Shown: piece after piece, positions 43,194 through 52,868 of the stretch
Layout: every line of letters starts with the position of its first letter
Position numbering within the stretch: position 1 is the stretch's first letter
DNA from: Intestinibacillus massiliensis
GTDB taxonomy: Bacteria > Bacillota > Clostridia > Oscillospirales > Butyricicoccaceae
DNA length: 64,000 nt
NCBI GenBank assembly: GCA_029267335.1
Contig: JAJUJC010000004.1
Coordinates: forward strand, 62,001 to 126,000
Reading direction: 5' to 3'
Program-made: the position numbers and the translations under genes
The notes under the pieces: model-generated
Told to the model about the DNA's origin: nothing
What the model saw: only the letters and a program-made list of their open reading frames with translations
The model's database searches: none

Positions 43194-44330
43194 TTACTTG
43201 CCGCGGCTGAAAATCTTGAGGATGTCATCGAATGTATCATGATCTCCACTCGGGGCAGGCTGAACCGCCGCGTCCAAAGGAGAGGTCGATACTGCCGATG
43301 CCTGTGCCACGGGAGCACCGGAAGCCATCGTCTGCCGTGCGTGCTGCTGCGTCTCTTCCTCCGCCGCGGCAGGGGTCTTATCAAAACCGGTCGCGATGAC
43401 GACGACGCGGATCTCATCGTCCAGATCGTCGTCGATGGAGGCGCCGAAGATGATGTGCGCATCGGGATGTGCCGCTTCCTGCACCATGCCCGCAGCGGTT
43501 TCGATCTCGTCAAGACCGATATCAGACGAGCCAGTGATCGACAGAATGACGCCGTGTGCGGAGTCGATCGAGGTCTCGAGCAGCGGGCTGGAGATCGCCA
43601 TCTTCGCCGCTTCCGCCGCCTTGTCCTTGCCTGCAGCCTTGCCGGTGCCGATGTGCGCAAAGCCCGCGCCCTTCATGACCGAGGTAACGTCTGCAAAGTC
43701 GAGGTTGATGAAGCCCGGAACGGTGATCAGCTCGGAAATGTTTGCGACCGCCTGACGGAGTACCCCGTCTGCGATGTCGAATGCATTTTTGAAGGTGATC
43801 TTCTGCTCGGAAACGAACTTGAGCCTCTCGTTCGGAATGATGACGAGCGAATCAACGTTTTCGCGCAGAGCTTCGATACCACCGAGTGCCTGCTCGATGC
43901 GTTTTTTGCCCTCAAAGTTGAACGGACGGGTGACAACACCGACCGTCAGGATGCCCATTTCTCGCGCGATCTGCGCGACAACGGGCGCGCCGCCCGTGCC
44001 GGTACCGCCACCCATGCCTGCGGTAATGAACACCATGTTCGTGCCCTCGAGTGCCTTTGCAATTTCCTCGCGGCTCTCCTCCGCTGCCTTGCGGCCGATC
44101 TCGGGGTTCGAGCCTGCGCCCTGCCCCTTGGTCAGCTTCTCACCGACCTGGATCTTGACCGTTGCCGCCGAATAGTTGAGTGCCTGCTTGTCCGTATTGA
44201 TGGCGATGAATTCTACACCCTGCACGCCGCTAGAAATCATTCGGTTGACCGCATTGTTGCCGCCGCCGCCGACACCAATGACCTTGATGGTGACGACGTT
44301 GTCCATGCCCATCTCAAACTCGAAACCCAT
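43194..44330 (-). CDS. ftsZ: cell division protein FtsZ
   Basis: A 378-residue tubulin-like GTPase that forms the division ring. N-terminal [17 protein letters not shown], the tubulin signature [13 protein letters not shown], the T7 loop [11 protein letters not shown] and a C-terminal conserved peptide [11 protein letters not shown], which docks membrane anchors, are all present. ATG 44330 has GGAGGA about nine bases upstream; a nine-codon longer frame lacks a ribosome site. Last gene of the dcw cluster; no ftsA lies next to it. Confidence 0.99.
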   Translation of the reverse strand: MGFEFEMGMDNVVTIKVIGVGGGGNNAVNRMISSGVQGVEFIAINTDKQALNYSAATVKIQVGEKLTKGQGAGSNPEIGRKAAEESREEIAKALEGTNMVFITAGMGGGTGTGGAPVVAQIAREMGILTVGVVTRPFNFEGKKRIEQALGGIEALRENVDSLVIIPNERLKFVSEQKITFKNAFDIADGVLRQAVANISELITVPGFINLDFADVTSVMKGAGFAHIGTGKAAGKDKAAEAAKMAISSPLLETSIDSAHGVILSITGSSDIGLDEIETAAGMVQEAAHPDAHIIFGASIDDDLDDEIRVVVIATGFDKTPAAAEEETQQHARQTMASGAPVAQASAVSTSPLDAAVQPAPSGDHDTFDDILKIFSRGK

Positions 44331-44359
44331 TTTGTGCCGTCCTCCGTAACATTTCACAA

Positions 44360-44788
44360 TTATTCTTCATCGTCATCTTCGTCTGAAGATGTCGCTTGGT
44401 GCGCTTGCCCAAGGATGCGCCCGGCATCCTTACTTATCTCTTCCATTTTAACGCCTATAGGTTTTTTTTGCAATATATAATGCTGAATCTTTGCGAGATT
44501 ATTGAAAATTCGTGTTCCGAAGTACACGATCGCCGCGATTGAAAAGTTCATTCCCAGCCGTGTGCCAAGGATTGTCAGCAATGCGGCGAGAATGGTATTG
44601 ATAAAAAAGCCGCTGATAAACGCACGCGGATCGAAGCGATGCCGTACCTCTGCGGCAATACCGCCGAAGAGTGTGTTGCACGCCGCGAGCAGCCCCATCG
44701 CCACGAACGGCGTATATGCCGCGGGAATATTCCACGGAATGAGCAGTCCGCCGATGACACCGATGACGGCAGCGATCAAAATTCTCAT
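44360..44788 (-). CDS. sbp: small basic protein, DUF1290 (Sbp) family
   Basis: A 142-residue membrane protein with about three hydrophobic helices (1-20, 25-45, 60-105) and an acidic tail ending in a run of Asp/Glu. [36 protein letters not shown] and [12 protein letters not shown] match the Sbp family that sits between DUF881 genes and ftsZ in Firmicutes; its role is unknown, presumably division-related. Its ATG overlaps the DUF881 stop by four bases. Confidence 0.88.
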   Translation of the reverse strand: MRILIAAVIGVIGGLLIPWNIPAAYTPFVAMGLLAACNTLFGGIAAEVRHRFDPRAFISGFFINTILAALLTILGTRLGMNFSIAAIVYFGTRIFNNLAKIQHYILQKKPIGVKMEEISKDAGRILGQAHQATSSDEDDDEE

Positions 44789-45543
44789 CTTTCTTCTCCC
44801 TGTGTCTGGGTGTCGGTGTTCAGTTCCTTGACCGGCTTGGCATATTTGTAGTCGAGCGCGCCCTCATAGGCCTTGATTGTAATAGAGGGGGCGCGGCTGA
44901 CATCACACTGGATGCCCCAGACAGCCAAAGAATCCACAACGCCCTGTCGCATGGTCAGTGCGTTATAAAGCTGATCAGGGTTGCCGATCGCACTGACCGT
45001 ATACGGCGCGGAAAATCGCTTGTTGTTGACGCTCACGATCGAGCCTGCGCAGCGCACTTCGCTCGTTGCCAACATGCGCTCGCCGTTGATGGCAATCGCC
45101 TCTGCGCCCGCGTCGCGCAGCTCGTTGACCACCTTGAGCAGATCCTCGTCATGGATGACGTAATTATTTTCGTCTACTCCCGTCGTGTTTGGACGGCGTG
45201 AATCGCTCAATTTCACGATCACGCCCTGCCCCTGCACCGTGGCTTGTCCCGACAGGATCATCGTTTGCTGAAGCTGATCGGCAAGCACCTCGGCATAACC
45301 ACCGCTCTTTTCTGCTTTCGCGGAGAATTCTTTGAGTTCCTCCTGATATTCGAGCAGTTGCCGTAGCAGCGCTTCGCTCTTTTCCTGCTCACTGATGAGC
45401 TGACCCTGTAGCTGATCCGCGCGTGCGCGCGCGGTATCATTTGTCAGGCCGCCCGAAGCGGTCACACTGCGAAACTGCCAGGTCAGCATGAACGTCAGCA
45501 GCATGCAGATGATTGCAATCGCAATACTTCCTTTTTTGTTCAT
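44785..45543 (-). CDS. DUF881 family (YlxW/YlxX-like) envelope protein
   Basis: A 252-residue protein with one N-terminal membrane helix (about 6-24), a coiled-coil stretch (about 38-75, LQGQLISEQEKSEALLRQLLEYQEELKEFSAKAEKSGG) and the DUF881 domain (about 95-240, GVIVKLSDSRRPN...NELRDAGAEAIAINGERM). It is always found near division genes in Firmicutes; molecular function unknown. Four-base overlap with sbp indicates translational coupling. Confidence 0.88.
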   Translation of the reverse strand: MNKKGSIAIAIICMLLTFMLTWQFRSVTASGGLTNDTARARADQLQGQLISEQEKSEALLRQLLEYQEELKEFSAKAEKSGGYAEVLADQLQQTMILSGQATVQGQGVIVKLSDSRRPNTTGVDENNYVIHDEDLLKVVNELRDAGAEAIAINGERMLATSEVRCAGSIVSVNNKRFSAPYTVSAIGNPDQLYNALTMRQGVVDSLAVWGIQCDVSRAPSITIKAYEGALDYKYAKPVKELNTDTQTQGEER

Positions 45544-45580
45544 TCTCTTCTCCTATCATGGGGATTTGAGCCGGAAGCGA

Positions 45581-46552
45581 TCATGCTTCGGGCGGCGCGT
45601 CGGCGGCATAGTCAGGATCGGCCTGTGTATCGTCCGCCGGTTGCGCGTCGTCGGTGGTCTGTGCGTCTGCAGCAGGCTTTGCCGCGCTCTGCGCCGCATC
45701 CGCCGGCGCGGCGGGCTTGTCCGCTGCGGGTGCTGCGGTCGTGGTCTTGCCCGATGCCGCCTGCACCTCGGCAAGCGTCACAGGCCAGTAATTGGCACGC
45801 GGCGGCTGTGACAGGTCGATCACGCCGATGTCCGACGGTGACAGCTTTGTATTCACGACCTCCTGTAAAAATCGCAGCTTGCGCGCCAGATCGCCGGACG
45901 AGCCGAGCCGCACATCAAAGCGGTTTTGGTAACCGATATGCATATCTGTCAAATTGATCAGATTGATGGAACTAACATTTTGTAGCAGATTATTCTTTGT
46001 CAATGCGCCGAGTAGCGCAGCAAGCTGCTCGGCAGCGGGCCCGTCCTTTTCGCCCAGTGTCTCGCCCACCTTACGCGAACCGACTGTTACGCCGGTGACC
46101 GGCGCAAGCTTGACTGCCGCCGCGTTTTCCGCATGCTCGAGCAGCTTGCCGCTGCCGCTGATGAGATAGCAGCCGGTCTTGCCGTCCGGAATCATCGCGA
46201 ACGCGGGGCTTTCGACGATCTCAACATTGAGCGTGCTCGGCAGATCGCGTGAGATCTTGACCTCTTTGATATACGGATACTCGCGCAGCAGGCGCTGCAC
46301 GCCGCTTGTGCGGCCCCAGAGGAAGAGGTTGTCCCCCGTGGCGACGCCCAGTGTTTTTTCGATCTGTGCGGGCTGATAACGCGAAGTGCCCGTCACGTTG
46401 ATCGTGTTGATTTTGAAAAACACCGTCATTGCGAATGCGCCCGCGCCGATGACGAGTGCGCAGCAGACCAGCCGATACAGCACGCCGCTCACGCCGCGCC
46501 GCCGGTTTTTGCGCCGCAGCCTGACCCGTCTGCTTTTTGGTTTCTTTGCCAT
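45581..46552 (-). CDS. ftsQ: cell division protein FtsQ/DivIB
   Basis: A 323-residue single-span division protein: a strongly basic cytoplasmic N-terminus (1-25), membrane helix (about 31-50), POTRA domain (about 53-122, FKINTINVTGTSRYQPAQIEK and REYPYIKEVKISRDLPSTLNVEI) and beta domain. The C-terminal 70 residues are Ala/Pro/Asp-rich and probably disordered. It forms a complex with FtsL and the FtsB/DivIC-type protein at the septum. ATG 46552 has GGGAG nine bases upstream; the longer frame overlaps murG. Confidence 0.9.
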   Translation of the reverse strand: MAKKPKSRRVRLRRKNRRRGVSGVLYRLVCCALVIGAGAFAMTVFFKINTINVTGTSRYQPAQIEKTLGVATGDNLFLWGRTSGVQRLLREYPYIKEVKISRDLPSTLNVEIVESPAFAMIPDGKTGCYLISGSGKLLEHAENAAAVKLAPVTGVTVGSRKVGETLGEKDGPAAEQLAALLGALTKNNLLQNVSSINLINLTDMHIGYQNRFDVRLGSSGDLARKLRFLQEVVNTKLSPSDIGVIDLSQPPRANYWPVTLAEVQAASGKTTTAAPAADKPAAPADAAQSAAKPAADAQTTDDAQPADDTQADPDYAADAPPEA

Positions 46553-46568
46553 ATGCGTATTCTCCCTG

Positions 46569-47690
46569 TCAGCGTGCAGCTTCGAGGATGTAGCGGTAGA
46601 TTTTCTCCGAGGCATCGAGCGTAGCAAGCTGTGCCGCACAGCGTCCCATTTCGGTGCGCTTATCGTCGTGCGCGAGCAGCTCACGCATCATGCCGTAGAG
46701 CTTTTCCGGCGTGCACTCGGGCTCGGTCAGCACACGGCATGCGCCTGCACGCTCCAGCGCACGCGCGTTCTTCTCCTGATGATTCTCCGCAACATAGGGC
46801 GAAGGCACCATGATCGACGGACGACCGAGCGCGCACAGTTCGCCGATCGTCGCGGCGCCTGCGCGGCACACGATAAGGTCTGCCGCCGCCATGAGATCCG
46901 CCATGTTGTAGATATACTCAACGAGCTGCAAGTTGGCGTGCTGTGTCAGGTCGCCGCCGTGCTGGCGCACGAGATCAGGCATCCACTGGAACGCCGCTGC
47001 TCCGGTTGCATGAATGTGCACATAGTCGACGGCGTCTTTGGCCTCCTGCGCGACCACGCCCGCCATATGACGGTTCATGTACAGCGCGCCCATTGAACCC
47101 CAGAACGACACGACCAGCTTACGGTCGCCCAGCCCAAGAGTCTCGCGCGCCTCCGCACGGTTTGCAAAAACGATTTCCCCGCGCACCGGTGCGCCGGTCA
47201 GATGGATGTTCGGACGGTCTCCGAGCAGCCGCCGCGCCTCCTCGAAGCATACGAGCACGCGATCCGCCTTGGGTGCGAGCATCTTGGTCACCTTGCCCGG
47301 CAGGGCGTTGACCTCGAGCAGCACGGTCGGGATGCCCATTTTCTGCGCCGCCTTGACGATGGGAAAACTCGCATAGCCGCCGCAGCCGATGACGCAATCG
47401 GGCTTTGCCTGCTCAAGCAGCTTTTTCGCCTTGCCCGTCGCGGTGAGCGCCTTTTGCGCCGCACCAAGGTTGTAAAGCACCTCTTTGGGTTTCAGACTGC
47501 GGTGCAGTCCGACAATATCCAGGGTATCGAGTGGATACCCCTCGCGCGGTACAAGCTTGGACTCGATGCCATGCGCCGTGCCCGCAAAACGGATCTGCGT
47601 GTCGGGGCGCTTGCTTTGAAAGTAGCGCGCAATCGCAAGCCCCGGATTGACATGGCCGCCTGTGCCGCCGCCAGTGATATACAGTTTCAT
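46569..47690 (-). CDS. murG: UDP-GlcNAc:lipid I N-acetylglucosaminyltransferase MurG
   Basis: A 373-residue GT28 enzyme making lipid II from lipid I at the inner membrane face. The N-terminal TGGGTGGHVNPGLAIA loop (6-21), GCGGYASFPIVKAA and the UDP-GlcNAc site RAGAATIGELCALGRPSIMVPSP(Y) with GlnLys-rich follow-up (ENHQEKNA) are intact. It lies between ftsW and ftsQ. Confidence 0.98.
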   Translation of the reverse strand: MKLYITGGGTGGHVNPGLAIARYFQSKRPDTQIRFAGTAHGIESKLVPREGYPLDTLDIVGLHRSLKPKEVLYNLGAAQKALTATGKAKKLLEQAKPDCVIGCGGYASFPIVKAAQKMGIPTVLLEVNALPGKVTKMLAPKADRVLVCFEEARRLLGDRPNIHLTGAPVRGEIVFANRAEARETLGLGDRKLVVSFWGSMGALYMNRHMAGVVAQEAKDAVDYVHIHATGAAAFQWMPDLVRQHGGDLTQHANLQLVEYIYNMADLMAAADLIVCRAGAATIGELCALGRPSIMVPSPYVAENHQEKNARALERAGACRVLTEPECTPEKLYGMMRELLAHDDKRTEMGRCAAQLATLDASEKIYRYILEAAR

Positions 47691-47734
47691 AACAAAAAAC
47701 GGACCTTTCTTAGGGTTTGTACTTAGATTGCGTG

Positions 47735-48886
47735 CTATTCACTGCCCGCGACCAGATACCTTGAGATATTGAGCAGCACGCCCATTTCAAATAGCTGCAT
47801 GACGAGCGCCGTACCGCCGTAGCTGAAAAACGGCAGCGACGCACCCGTGACCGGAAAAATGCCCGAAACGACAAACAGGTTCATAAGCGTCTGGATGCCG
47901 AATTTCGCGGTGATACCGGTTGCGAGCAGGCAGCCGAACTTGTCGCGGGAGGAACGGGCAATATAGAAGCCCCGAAACACCAGATACGCAAACATGAGCA
48001 TGATGAGCGTTGCCCCGATAAAACCCAGCTCCTCGCTGAGCGCGGAAAAGATAAAATCGTTCTGCGGCTCGGGCAGGAACAGGTGCTTTTGTCTGCCCTG
48101 TCCCAGTCCCAGCCCCCACAGTCCGCCCGAACCAATCGAAATTGCGCTCATCGCACCCTGCCAACCGTCCCCGCGGAAATCAACCCACGGATCGAGCCAG
48201 ACCAGAATGCGTTGCATCGCATAGGGCTTAATATGCACATATCCGAAAATTGCGACCGGTGCTGCAATGAGAATGGGGATGAAATACCACAGCCGCATAC
48301 CACCGACATACAGCATAACGAAGCCGATGAGGAACATGATCATGGTCGCGGACATATGCGGCTCGAGAAACAGCAGCCCCGCGACGAGCACGAGCACCAG
48401 TCCGTAAGGCTTGACCAGCCCCTTGAACGTGCGAATGCTTTTCTGGTCGCGCGCAATGTAGTATGCAAAGGAAATGATGATGGCAATTTTCATGATCTCC
48501 GACGGCTGAAAGGAGATCAGATCTCCAATGCCGAGCCAGCGTGTCGCGCCCTTTCGTGTTTGCCCGATAAACGGGACAACGGCAAGCATCGCGAGCGATA
48601 CGAGAAAGATCGGCTTTTGAAATTTCGCATAGATATGGTAATTAATCTGTGAGGTAAGCAGCATGACCACGATGCCGAGCACCGCGAAGATGCCCTGACG
48701 GGTAACGTAATACAGACCGTTATTGTTATAGTAGATCGCGTTGGAATAGCTCGCGGTAAAGAGCGCGAGCAGTCCGGTCGCCAGCAGCATGAGCACCATG
48801 AGCAGCAGCGGGCCGTCCATCGGTCTGCGGCGCGCGCGCTCACGCGGCGGCTCGCGTTCCAAAAGTTGTCGGGACATCGTCGGCAC
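47735..48886 (-). CDS. ftsW: FtsW/SpoVE-type SEDS peptidoglycan polymerase
   Basis: A 383-residue SEDS protein with about ten helices that polymerises lipid II with its class B PBP partner. Conserved SEDS landmarks: GATRWLGIGDLISFQPSEIMKIA, PHMSATMIMF, the extracellular QNDFIFSALSEELGFIGA and the C-terminal GASLPFFSYGGTALVMQLFEMGVLLNISR. The start is set at GTG 48886, which has AAGGAG eight bases upstream; an ATG three codons later (48877) is possible but too far from that site. It follows mraY directly: the murD gene expected here is missing. Confidence 0.95.
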   Translation of the reverse strand: MPTMSRQLLEREPPRERARRRPMDGPLLLMVLMLLATGLLALFTASYSNAIYYNNNGLYYVTRQGIFAVLGIVVMLLTSQINYHIYAKFQKPIFLVSLAMLAVVPFIGQTRKGATRWLGIGDLISFQPSEIMKIAIIISFAYYIARDQKSIRTFKGLVKPYGLVLVLVAGLLFLEPHMSATMIMFLIGFVMLYVGGMRLWYFIPILIAAPVAIFGYVHIKPYAMQRILVWLDPWVDFRGDGWQGAMSAISIGSGGLWGLGLGQGRQKHLFLPEPQNDFIFSALSEELGFIGATLIMLMFAYLVFRGFYIARSSRDKFGCLLATGITAKFGIQTLMNLFVVSGIFPVTGASLPFFSYGGTALVMQLFEMGVLLNISRYLVAGSE

Positions 48887-48908
48887 GGGGAAGCTCCTTC
48901 CTTGTCGT

Positions 48909-49934
48909 TTACGGCAGCATGGGCAGGCGCGGCTGCACCGCAAGCCAGCTCAGCGCACACAGCGCAGCCGTGATCAGCGTGAACACGATCACGATTTTCT
49001 TTTCGCCCCAGCCCGACATTTCCAAATGATGATGGAACGGCGCCATTTTGAATACGCGCTTGCCATGGCTGAGCTTGAAATAGGTGACCTGAATGATAAC
49101 AGAGAGTGTTTCCCAGATGTAAATAATACCAACCGGAATCAAAATGAGCGGCATGTCGCATGCAAACGCCAGACCTGCCACCGCGCCGCCGAGAAACAGC
49201 GAGCCGGTATCGCCCATAAACACCTTTGCGGGATTGAAATTGAAGAGCAGAAACGCGACGAGCGCGCCCGCGAGCGCACCCGCGAATAGCACGACGCCCG
49301 CATTCTGCATGCGCATGCCGACGCACGCGAAGAACAGCGCGACCGGCAGCGTCACACCTGCTGCAAGACCGTCGATGCCGTCAGTCAGATTGACCGCGTT
49401 ATCCGCACCGACGATGATAAACGCCGCGAGGATGATATAGACGATCCACGGCACGGTAAAGCTCACACCGAAAAACGGCACCCAAATTGCGGTATCCACA
49501 TCGCCTGTGATGCGCAAAACTGTAATAAAAACGGCAGCTACTACAATTTGTAATATGAGCTTTTGTGTGGGGGGCAGTCCGGCGTTCTGCTTCTTCTTGA
49601 TTTTCGCAAGGTCGTCGACCATGCCGACCAAACCGTACGCGAGCGCCAGTCCGAGCAGGATGATGCCGGCCGCGCCGACCGCCCAGGCTTCCGCCCAGCC
49701 ACCGTTCGTCGCGCGCAGATAGCACATGCCCGCGAGCACCGCGACCGTAATGCCGGCCATGAACATGATACCACCCATCGTGGGAATATTTTGCTTATTC
49801 ATGTGCCATTTCGGCCCGATCTCAAGAATTTTCTGTCCAAACTTCATTTTGCGCAGCCAGTGAATGACCGGCTTCGCGAGCACGACCGTCACGATAAACG
49901 CAACGAGCAATGCCATCCCTAGTATTCCTGTCAT
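48909..49934 (-). CDS. mraY: phospho-MurNAc-pentapeptide transferase MraY
   Basis: A 341-residue polytopic enzyme making lipid I from UDP-MurNAc-pentapeptide and undecaprenyl phosphate. Motifs: GPKWHMNKQNIPTMGGIMF, the acidic DD pair in VGMVDDLAKIKKK, NAVNLTDGIDGLA, and MGDTGSLFLGG with catalytic Asp, plus PFHHHLEMSGWGE near the C-terminus. Its ATG immediately follows the murF stop. Confidence 0.99.
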   Translation of the reverse strand: MTGILGMALLVAFIVTVVLAKPVIHWLRKMKFGQKILEIGPKWHMNKQNIPTMGGIMFMAGITVAVLAGMCYLRATNGGWAEAWAVGAAGIILLGLALAYGLVGMVDDLAKIKKKQNAGLPPTQKLILQIVVAAVFITVLRITGDVDTAIWVPFFGVSFTVPWIVYIILAAFIIVGADNAVNLTDGIDGLAAGVTLPVALFFACVGMRMQNAGVVLFAGALAGALVAFLLFNFNPAKVFMGDTGSLFLGGAVAGLAFACDMPLILIPVGIIYIWETLSVIIQVTYFKLSHGKRVFKMAPFHHHLEMSGWGEKKIVIVFTLITAALCALSWLAVQPRLPMLP

Positions 49935-51335
49935 TTATCCTTCTTCCCCCGTGAACAGCGCGAGCGCGCGCTCCATTTTCATGCCGCGGCTGCCCTTGAA
50001 GAGCAGCGCGTCACCGGGCTGTGCGTCCGCGCGCAGCGCATCGGCAAGTGCCTCATGTGTGTCAAAACAGCGGATGTGTTCTTCCGGCATGCCCGCAGCA
50101 AGCGCGCCCTCGCGCATGTGCTCGCTGCCCGCGCCGTACAGATAGAGCGCGTCGGCATAGCGTGCGGCGGCCTTGCCTGCGCGGCGGTGTCCCTCGGCGG
50201 CGTAATCGCCCAACTCGAGCATGCCGCCGAGCACCGCAAAGCGGCGACCCTTGCAGCGCAGCTCGGAAAACGCCTGCAACGCAGCTTCGACCGCGTCGGG
50301 CGAGGCGTTGTAGCAATCGGCAAAGAGCAGATAGCCGTTTTTCTCATAGGTGTTCTGGCGCAGACCGTCGGGCTTGTAGTCCGCCAGTCCCGCAACGATG
50401 TCGCACGGCTCTTCCTCGAACTCGAGCGCGACCGCAGTCGCCGCGAGCGCGTTGAGCACGTTGTGCCGTCCCGCGACACACAGATGCGCGCGGATGGTCT
50501 CCCCTACCGGAATCTGACGGCATTCCCACAGCTTGCGATTGCGAATTTCAAAGCGTACAATCTCGCCCTCATTGACGATGTCCTCGGCGGTCAGATCGCA
50601 GTTCGGGTTCTCGATGCCATAGTAGATGGTGCGGCAGGGCAGCGTTCCGCGCTTTTCCCACAAAAGCGGCTCGTCGCCGCACAGGATCGCGACGCCGCCG
50701 GGCTGCAGGCCCTCAAGAATTTCAAGCTTTGCCTGACAGATGCCCTCGCGCGAGCCGAGGAACTCGATGTGTGAGGTGCCGATCGTTGTGATGACCGCGA
50801 GGTTGGGGCGCGCCGCCCGCGTCATACGCGACAGCTCGCCAAAGTGATTCATACCCATTTCGAGCACCGCCGCCTGTGTATGACGTTCAATGCGCAGCGC
50901 CGTCTGCGGCATGCCGATCTCGTTGTTCAGGTTGCCCTCGGTCTTGAGCGTGTCGCAGTGCTGTGCGAGCACGGACGCGATCATCTCCTTGGTCGTGGTC
51001 TTGCCGACCGAGCCGGTCACGCCGACGACCTTCGCGGGCATGCCCGCGCGGTAACCGCCTGCGAGATCGAGCAGCGCCTGACGGGTATCCGCCACGCGGA
51101 TAGACGGTACAGCGTATGCGCCGTCGCGGTGAGTCAGAATCGCGGACGCACCGTTTGTGACTGCCTTGTCAATAAAATCATGTCCGTCAAACTTGTCTCC
51201 GACGAGCGGAATGAACAGACAGCCCTCCCCCACATCACGTGAATCGGTCGACACGCGCGTGATCTCAAGTGCACCGTCTCCTTGCAGCCTTCCCTGTGTC
51301 CAGAGCGCCGCCTGTTCCAATTTAAAATGTTCCAT
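49935..51335 (-). CDS. murF: UDP-MurNAc-tripeptide:D-Ala-D-Ala ligase MurF
   Basis: A 466-residue Mur ligase adding D-Ala-D-Ala. ATP loop VTGSVGKTTTKEMIASVL (about 107-124), the central motif EMGMNHFGELSRMTRAARPNLAVITTIGTSHIEFLGS, the N-terminal MurF substrate domain (GEGCLFIPLVGDKFDGHDFI) and C-terminal DCYNASPDAVEAAL are complete. The ribosome site before ATG 51335 is weak (AGGATG). It sits between murE and mraY. Confidence 0.98.
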   Translation of the reverse strand: MEHFKLEQAALWTQGRLQGDGALEITRVSTDSRDVGEGCLFIPLVGDKFDGHDFIDKAVTNGASAILTHRDGAYAVPSIRVADTRQALLDLAGGYRAGMPAKVVGVTGSVGKTTTKEMIASVLAQHCDTLKTEGNLNNEIGMPQTALRIERHTQAAVLEMGMNHFGELSRMTRAARPNLAVITTIGTSHIEFLGSREGICQAKLEILEGLQPGGVAILCGDEPLLWEKRGTLPCRTIYYGIENPNCDLTAEDIVNEGEIVRFEIRNRKLWECRQIPVGETIRAHLCVAGRHNVLNALAATAVALEFEEEPCDIVAGLADYKPDGLRQNTYEKNGYLLFADCYNASPDAVEAALQAFSELRCKGRRFAVLGGMLELGDYAAEGHRRAGKAAARYADALYLYGAGSEHMREGALAAGMPEEHIRCFDTHEALADALRADAQPGDALLFKGSRGMKMERALALFTGEEG

Positions 51336-51358
51336 GTCTTTTCAGCATCCTATTTTTC

Positions 51359-52795
51359 TTATTTGGCGAAATACTGTGCGATCTCTTCCCGCTCATCAAG
51401 GTGATACTTGACGTGGTTGATCTCCTGATAGGTCTCGTGTCCCTTGCCCATAAAGACGAGCGTATCGTCCTTCTGCGCATGTGCAAGCGCCCAGCGTATC
51501 GCTTCGCGGCGATCACAGATGACCTCACGCGGCGTTTTGGAGTCTCGCATACCCTCCAGAATGTCGTCAATGATTGCTTCCGGCTGCTCCGTGCGCGGGT
51601 TATCCGAGGTCACGATGCAGAAATCCGCAAGCTGCGCTGCGATCGCACCCATTTTGGGGCGCTTGGTGCGGTCGCGGTCGCCGCCGCAGCCAAAGATCGC
51701 GACCACGCGCCCCTTGGAGAAGCCGCGCACGGCTTTGAGGATGTTTTCCACGCCGTCGGGCGAGTGCGCGTAGTCAATGAGTACGGTGTAATCTGTCGGG
51801 GTCGGCACGACCTCGGCGCGCCCCTTGACGCCGTGTGCGTCACCGAGCGCGAGTGCCGCGCGCTCGAGCGGAATATCGAGCGCGACCGCGCAGCCGAGGG
51901 CGCACAGCGCATTGTGCACCGAGAACATGCCCGGGATGCCCAAATGCACGCGGGCAAGCGAGCCTTCGGTCGCGCAGATGAAGTCCACGCCGTCCGCGTG
52001 AAGCTGCAAATTCTTTGCCGACAGGCTGGCGGCATCGGACTGCGCCGAGAAGGTCAATACCGGGCACTGGGCGTCCGCGACCATTTTATCCGCAACCGGA
52101 TCGTCGAGGTTGATGACGCCCTTGCGGCACATGGAGAACAGGATCGCCTTTGCCTTGCGGTATTCCTCCATTGTTTTGTGAAAGTCGAGATGATCCTGCG
52201 TCAGGTTGGTGAACGCGCCGACCGCAAACGGAATGCCGCGCACACGGTCGAGCACGAGCGAGTGAGACGATACCTCCATGATCACATGGGTGCAGCCCGC
52301 GTCCCGCATGCGCGCAAACAGCGCGTGCAGTTCGTACGATTCGGGCGTGGTGCGCTCAGTCTCGATGACCTCATCACCGATAAGGTTCTGGTTCGTGCCG
52401 ATCAGACCCACCTTGTGTCCCTGCGCCTCAAGAATGTGCTTAACGAGATAGGTGGTCGTCGTTTTGCCGTTCGTGCCGGTCACGCCGATCATGGTCATCG
52501 CGTGCGCCGGATGTCCGAAGCGGTTCGCGGCGATATCTGCGAGCGCGGCGCGGCTGTTTGCCACAAGCACCGCAGGCACGCCCGCGGGTGCTTCCTCGCA
52601 CACGATCGCGGCTGCGCCCTGCGCAAGCGCCTTGTCGATATATTGATGTCCGTCGGTCGCGTAGCCGCGGATCGCGACGAAGAGATCGCCGGGCTGCACC
52701 GCGCGCGAATCATAGCGCACCTCGTGCACCTCGAGCCCGGAATCGATACCGCGATACTCGGCTGCAACGCCCTGCAAAAGCTCCTGCAATTTCAT
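51359..52795 (-). CDS. murE: UDP-MurNAc-tripeptide synthetase MurE, meso-DAP type
   Basis: A 478-residue Mur ligase adding the third stem residue. ATP loop VTGTNGKTTTTYLVKHILE, the carbamylated-Lys region EVSSHSL, YAHSPDGVENIL, and the amino-acid selectivity motif DNPR (CIVTSDNPRTEQPEAI), which indicates meso-diaminopimelate rather than lysine. The C-terminal GKGHETYQEI is conserved. It gives direct evidence that the host wall is DAP-type. It lies 73 bases downstream of spoVD. Confidence 0.98.
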   Translation of the reverse strand: MKLQELLQGVAAEYRGIDSGLEVHEVRYDSRAVQPGDLFVAIRGYATDGHQYIDKALAQGAAAIVCEEAPAGVPAVLVANSRAALADIAANRFGHPAHAMTMIGVTGTNGKTTTTYLVKHILEAQGHKVGLIGTNQNLIGDEVIETERTTPESYELHALFARMRDAGCTHVIMEVSSHSLVLDRVRGIPFAVGAFTNLTQDHLDFHKTMEEYRKAKAILFSMCRKGVINLDDPVADKMVADAQCPVLTFSAQSDAASLSAKNLQLHADGVDFICATEGSLARVHLGIPGMFSVHNALCALGCAVALDIPLERAALALGDAHGVKGRAEVVPTPTDYTVLIDYAHSPDGVENILKAVRGFSKGRVVAIFGCGGDRDRTKRPKMGAIAAQLADFCIVTSDNPRTEQPEAIIDDILEGMRDSKTPREVICDRREAIRWALAHAQKDDTLVFMGKGHETYQEINHVKYHLDEREEIAQYFAK

Positions 52796-52868
52796 GGATG
52801 AATTCCTCTCTTTCCTTGTGCCGTTTCCATTCCGTCCTGCGGCATACTCTTTATTTTTTACACTAAAC